The translations under genes and the position numbers were made by a program. Below, in pieces: positions 60,437 to 64,000 of a stretch of 64,000 nucleotides of DNA. This stretch comes from Kudoa neothunni (Eukaryota > Cnidaria), in NCBI GenBank assembly GCA_964304625.1, contig OZ199839.1, forward strand, positions 10,478,001-10,542,000, read 5' to 3'. The notes under the pieces are model-generated. The model made no database searches and was not told the DNA's origin. It saw only the letters and a program-made list of their open reading frames with translations. How positions within the stretch are numbered: position 1 is the first letter of the stretch; each line of letters begins with the position of its first letter.

Positions 60437-62035
60437 GGCGTGACGAAATTTCACCGGTGAAGTGCGCATACGTAATCAGATGTGCGCAATAGGAACCGAC
60501 CTTGAATTGGATGTATTTGCACGAGCGCTTTTCCTCCAGCGTGATGTCAAAGGAGATTGATTCCAATAAACCAAAATACATATTTCTAAAACCATTAGAA
60601 ATGGAAGAAAAATTTTTTACAATGGATATATGTATATTAAAGATTATTCTAACAGCGAAAATATGTTTTGGAGATGACAAACTCGAGAATGCAAATGAAG
60701 ATTAACAACATTCCCATTAAATGAAATAAAAGAGATTGAGGGAAGGGGAACACATAATCACGTGCTATCTGATAACGAGATTGAAAGGCTCACCCTCTGG
60801 AACACAATTAAAGAATTAGCTGAGAACACTAAATACCCAACAAATAAAAAATACTCAATGGCTACGAGCCATGTTAACTTTAACGACTTTCCAATTGTTC
60901 CAAAAAAATTAAAGTACCGAAATATACAGAATTCTAGAAAAAGGAATGCGATCGAAATTAACAATGAATCAAATCTTTGCGTAATGAGAATTTAATAGTG
61001 TATGATTCGGGTTCAAAAGACCTTAATCGAATTATTATATTTTCTACACCAAAAAATCTAATTCATTTAAGTAATGCTAATGTTTGGATATCTGATGGGA
61101 CTTTTAAGGTAGCCCCAAAAGAGTTTTCACAGTTATATGTATTATATGTAATTCATGGGAAAATACTTGGGAAAGATTGTCCATTAGTGTATATATTAAT
61201 GACAAAACGTACTGAGGCTATGTATAGTAAAGTTTTATCAATTCTTAAAGAAGAGAATAATGTTGTTTTCCTGGAATACTTAGTGATAAATTTCGAAACA
61301 CAGTCGTTTAATGCGTGTAAAAAAACACCAGGAAAAATCTCCACTAGGTTTTTCTTATTCCATTTCGGCCAATGTATTTGGAGACGAATTCAAAAGGAAG
61401 GATTCGCAAATTGTTATTCTGAGGATGCTCATTTTAAGATGTACATTAAATGTTTTTTCCCTAGAGTTTGTTCCTAAAAGCTCCTTAAATGATGAATTTC
61501 AGAAATTGAAGAATAAGGCAAGTCAATTTGGACTCAGTCATTAATTATTTTGAGAAGAATTTCGTTAAATCACTAAAATGGCCCTTAGAAATTGGAATGC
61601 TTATGATCGCATTAAGTTTGGAATCAATTTAACTTTCAATTCAGCTGGAGCATTTAACGGCCATTTTCATAAAAGATTTGATCAATCTCACGCCGGGTTG
61701 CACCCATGTATTTAGAAATTAAAAGAGAACCAACTCAACACTGAACAAGAAATTCAGTTTCGTACGTGCAATCCTAACATGGTCTCTTCAGAAAAATATC
61801 AAATTGAGAAGATGGAGAAACTGAAAGATATATGCTCCAATTAAGGAAAATATTATGAAACTTATTATTTAGAAGTGATCGCCACAACTTATAATTGGAC
61901 TCTAGAATAACTAATAAATTATTTTGTTATAATTTATTTTAGCTACAATATCAATGTTCACATACGTTTTAAATAGGAGTCCCATTATAGAGTTAACTTT
62001 TGCGCGCGCGTCCGGCGAGATTTCGCCATGCGTTT
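60437..62035 (+). mobile_element. MULE (Mutator-like) transposon, decayed
   Basis: Plus-strand traces in order: GRGTHNHVLSDNEIERLTLW (end of a FLYWCH-type zinc finger and start of the spacer, near 60750), ENTKYPTNKKYSMATSHVNF, then the MULE core NVWISDGTFKVAPKEFSQLY (61077-61140) followed by GKDCPLVYILMTKRTEAMYS, the CxxH-like FFLFHFGQCIWRRIQ region, and WNAYDRIKFGINLTFNSAGA (61591-61650). Frame changes and stops separate the parts. Imperfect inverted ends around GACGAAATTTCACCGG (60442) and GGCGAAATCTCGCCGG (inward from about 62027) may be its termini. No 9-base target duplication was found. Confidence 0.75.
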
Positions 62036-62371
62036 TCATTTTTACTCTGTAGCAACTTTTCTTGCCTAATTTTTTTGTCGGCCGTCAGAACATGATATAT
62101 TACGTAAATGTTGTTTATAATAACGATTTAAAAATTCAAGTATTCAAGAAAAAAATTGTTTGTCATCAAACTACAGGAAAAACGAAAATTAAATAAAGAT
62201 CATATTCGTATGTACCATAAGCATAAAAAATTTTCACATTGTATTTAAAATGCATTCAAAATTTTATATTTTGTGCGATTTGTAAACATTGGTATAACAG
62301 AATCAACCTGAAAGAATATAAACACACTTAAATCGAGGGCCGAACGTTGCCTTATAACAACTTCCGCTATA

Positions 62372-62756
62372 CCCGCTGACCCAATGTTGCCAAATGGCGA
62401 CATGGATCAATCTGCCCCTATAATATACATATACCAAAATATTTCCTTCTTAGATTTATTTTTATAATAAATTTATTTAATAGTACATGTGTAAATTTTT
62501 TAATTTCACTGAAACCTCAAAATTCCAAGTTCAAGTTAAGGATACTTCTAGCCTTTTTTATATTCGCCGTAGAGTTAGGTATTCATCTGTATTGCTCTTG
62601 ATGTAAAAAATACAAATTTTAATAATTCATTCATATAAAATCAAATTAGCATAAATTACATTATTATAAAAAAGATAGATTTAAAAATGTAATTGAATGG
62701 TTCAAACACTCAACAAATTAAAATGTTGCCATTTGGCAATATTGGGACTCAAAGGG
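62372..62756. mobile_element. Short piggyBac-like non-autonomous element
   Basis: About 385 bases with inverted ends. The left reads CCCGCTGACCCAATGTTGCC; the right, inward, reads CCCTTTGAGTCCCAATATTG. Both lead into the GCCAAATGGC palindrome. CCC...GGG termini are usual for piggyBac, but the flanks are not clear TTAA. No coding capacity. Confidence 0.6.
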
Positions 62757-63379
62757 TAAAAAAAAATGTGTGCCCATGCCCGTGTCCAAGCGGGGTTTCG
62801 CGAGACCCCAGTAAAAAAATTTTAATTAAATTACATGAAAAGCGTGTACTTAAAAGTGAACATAATAATGAATTAAATTAAATCACAATTATTATGCAAT
62901 TTCTTTCTATCAACAAATATCTAAATTTTTTTGATTCGGTAGGTTACACTTGAATGGGCATATTATATACTTTGATGTGTGCATATATTGCTAATCCATG
63001 CAAAATTTAATTTTCTATTAGAATCAAGGATATTATGGAATCAATAATTAGAAAATAAATAAGGCATAGTATTACACAACACTTGGACATTTAATGGGTA
63101 ACACTCGGCTGCCACATGACGATGAGGTACTGATCTTAAAATTAAGAACTACAACATATCTTATAAATTAAACAAATTTCATTGCATTTTTAAGTGTAGT
63201 TTTCTGTTCAAAATTAAATGCTCCTTTATATCAAGGCTACAAATTATCGTGGGTGAAATCAAAGGATATGATGTCATTCGAGTTTAAAAATCTACGTAAT
63301 TAATATTTAGAGAATAACTCTACGTGGACCTACAAATTTCAAAAGATAATTCCTTTCCGGATGATCAGAAAATCATTCA
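62757..63379. other. Intergenic, no gene seen
   Basis: AT-rich sequence with no recognisable coding region or repeat. The remaining end of the window (63720-64000) also shows nothing. Confidence 0.4.
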
Positions 63380-63700
63380 AATGTTTTCGACATACTTATG
63401 TAAATAATCAGTACCACCAGGTAGCTCATCACATTTCTCAATGTAATGACACATTCATCCATGCTATATTCAGATATTTTCTCAACCTAAGAATAATTAT
63501 CGATTTAATTTTCATCATTGCTTTAATTATTTTTTGAGAGCAACAAATCCAATGTTTTAGGAAAGCAACCAAACCTGGTAGATCAGTGGGATTAGTTATC
63601 GGTAATCTATAGCGGCAATCTTCTGAGATTTGTTTCGTTATTTTCCAGCACATACAATGTTTAAACAAAAGATATTTTTTAATATTTACAAAATAGATAA
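63380..63700 (-). pseudogene. Possible pogo/CENP-B-like transposase C-terminal fragment
   Basis: On the minus strand CWKITKQ and, in another frame, SMDECVITLRNVMSYL recall the C-terminal part of pogo/jerky transposases, where a Trp near ETIxNCF is followed by a leucine-rich helix. The match is weak and no ends were found. Confidence 0.25.
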
Positions 63701-64000
63701 TTGAAGTTAAGAACATTTATAATTTCATGCAATCAAAATTTTTTAACTTTCTTATAAAGTTAAAAAAAGAGAAAATAGATTTTCTTCCTCATATATAGAC
63801 TCATGAGTTTACTGAAAATGTTAACATCAATGATAGACGATTTTAAGAGTTATGTTCAAAAAAACGTATATTGGGTCTCGGTAGACTCCGCTTGGTCCCG
63901 TAAGGTTAATGATAGGTTTGTGTAAAAAATCATTATCCAACTCCAACATAACTAGACACATAAATTTGGAAACAATCAACCGATATTCACAACCAAATTT

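Overview
The window is AT-rich animal DNA with many short GT-AG introns (about 42-55 bases) and a few multi-kilobase introns full of transposon remains. The mix of pogo/Tigger, piggyBac, IS630-like, Merlin, MULE and hAT remains, with very small introns and adhesion-type seven-helix receptors, suggests a small-genome metazoan. A cnidarian parasite such as a myxozoan is my best guess, at low confidence.

The main content is a tandem array of three copies of one very large receptor gene on the + strand. Copy 1 is only the 3' end (1-2455). Copies 2 (5554-27756) and 3 (36608-56842) look complete. By hand I can assemble 32 exons in each with a continuous frame of about 2,780 residues: a signal-peptide exon, about 24 related extracellular modules of 80-100 residues (usually one per exon, bounded by phase-1 introns, many with a Cys-x4-Cys pair), a Thr/Glu/Pro-rich stalk, a GAIN-like region ending in an intact-looking GPS cleavage motif, and a seven-helix domain of adhesion GPCR type. 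I do not recognise the module as a named family.

The last ~2.7 kb (last module, GAIN/GPS, 7TM) is nearly identical in all three copies, while particular extracellular exons of copies 2 and 3 differ strongly, mostly in loops beside the Cys pair. This fits a receptor family with one shared signalling end and diversified sensing ends, homogenised by gene conversion. The function is inference.

The layout is: 1-2768 tail of copy 1; 2769-5184 intergenic, with a dispersed repeat at 3018-3525; 5185-28069 duplicated block with gene 2, whose large introns carry Tigger, pogo and hAT remains; 28100-36072 a cluster of decayed elements (IS630-like, piggyBac, Merlin, a Ty3/gypsy fossil, a Tigger-like element); 36230-57070 duplicated block with gene 3, including a piggyBac-like element nested in a Tigger element; 57071-64000 mostly decayed transposons (Tigger, a second copy of the dispersed repeat, MULE, a piggyBac-like short element). 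No tRNA or rRNA gene and no CRISPR array was seen.
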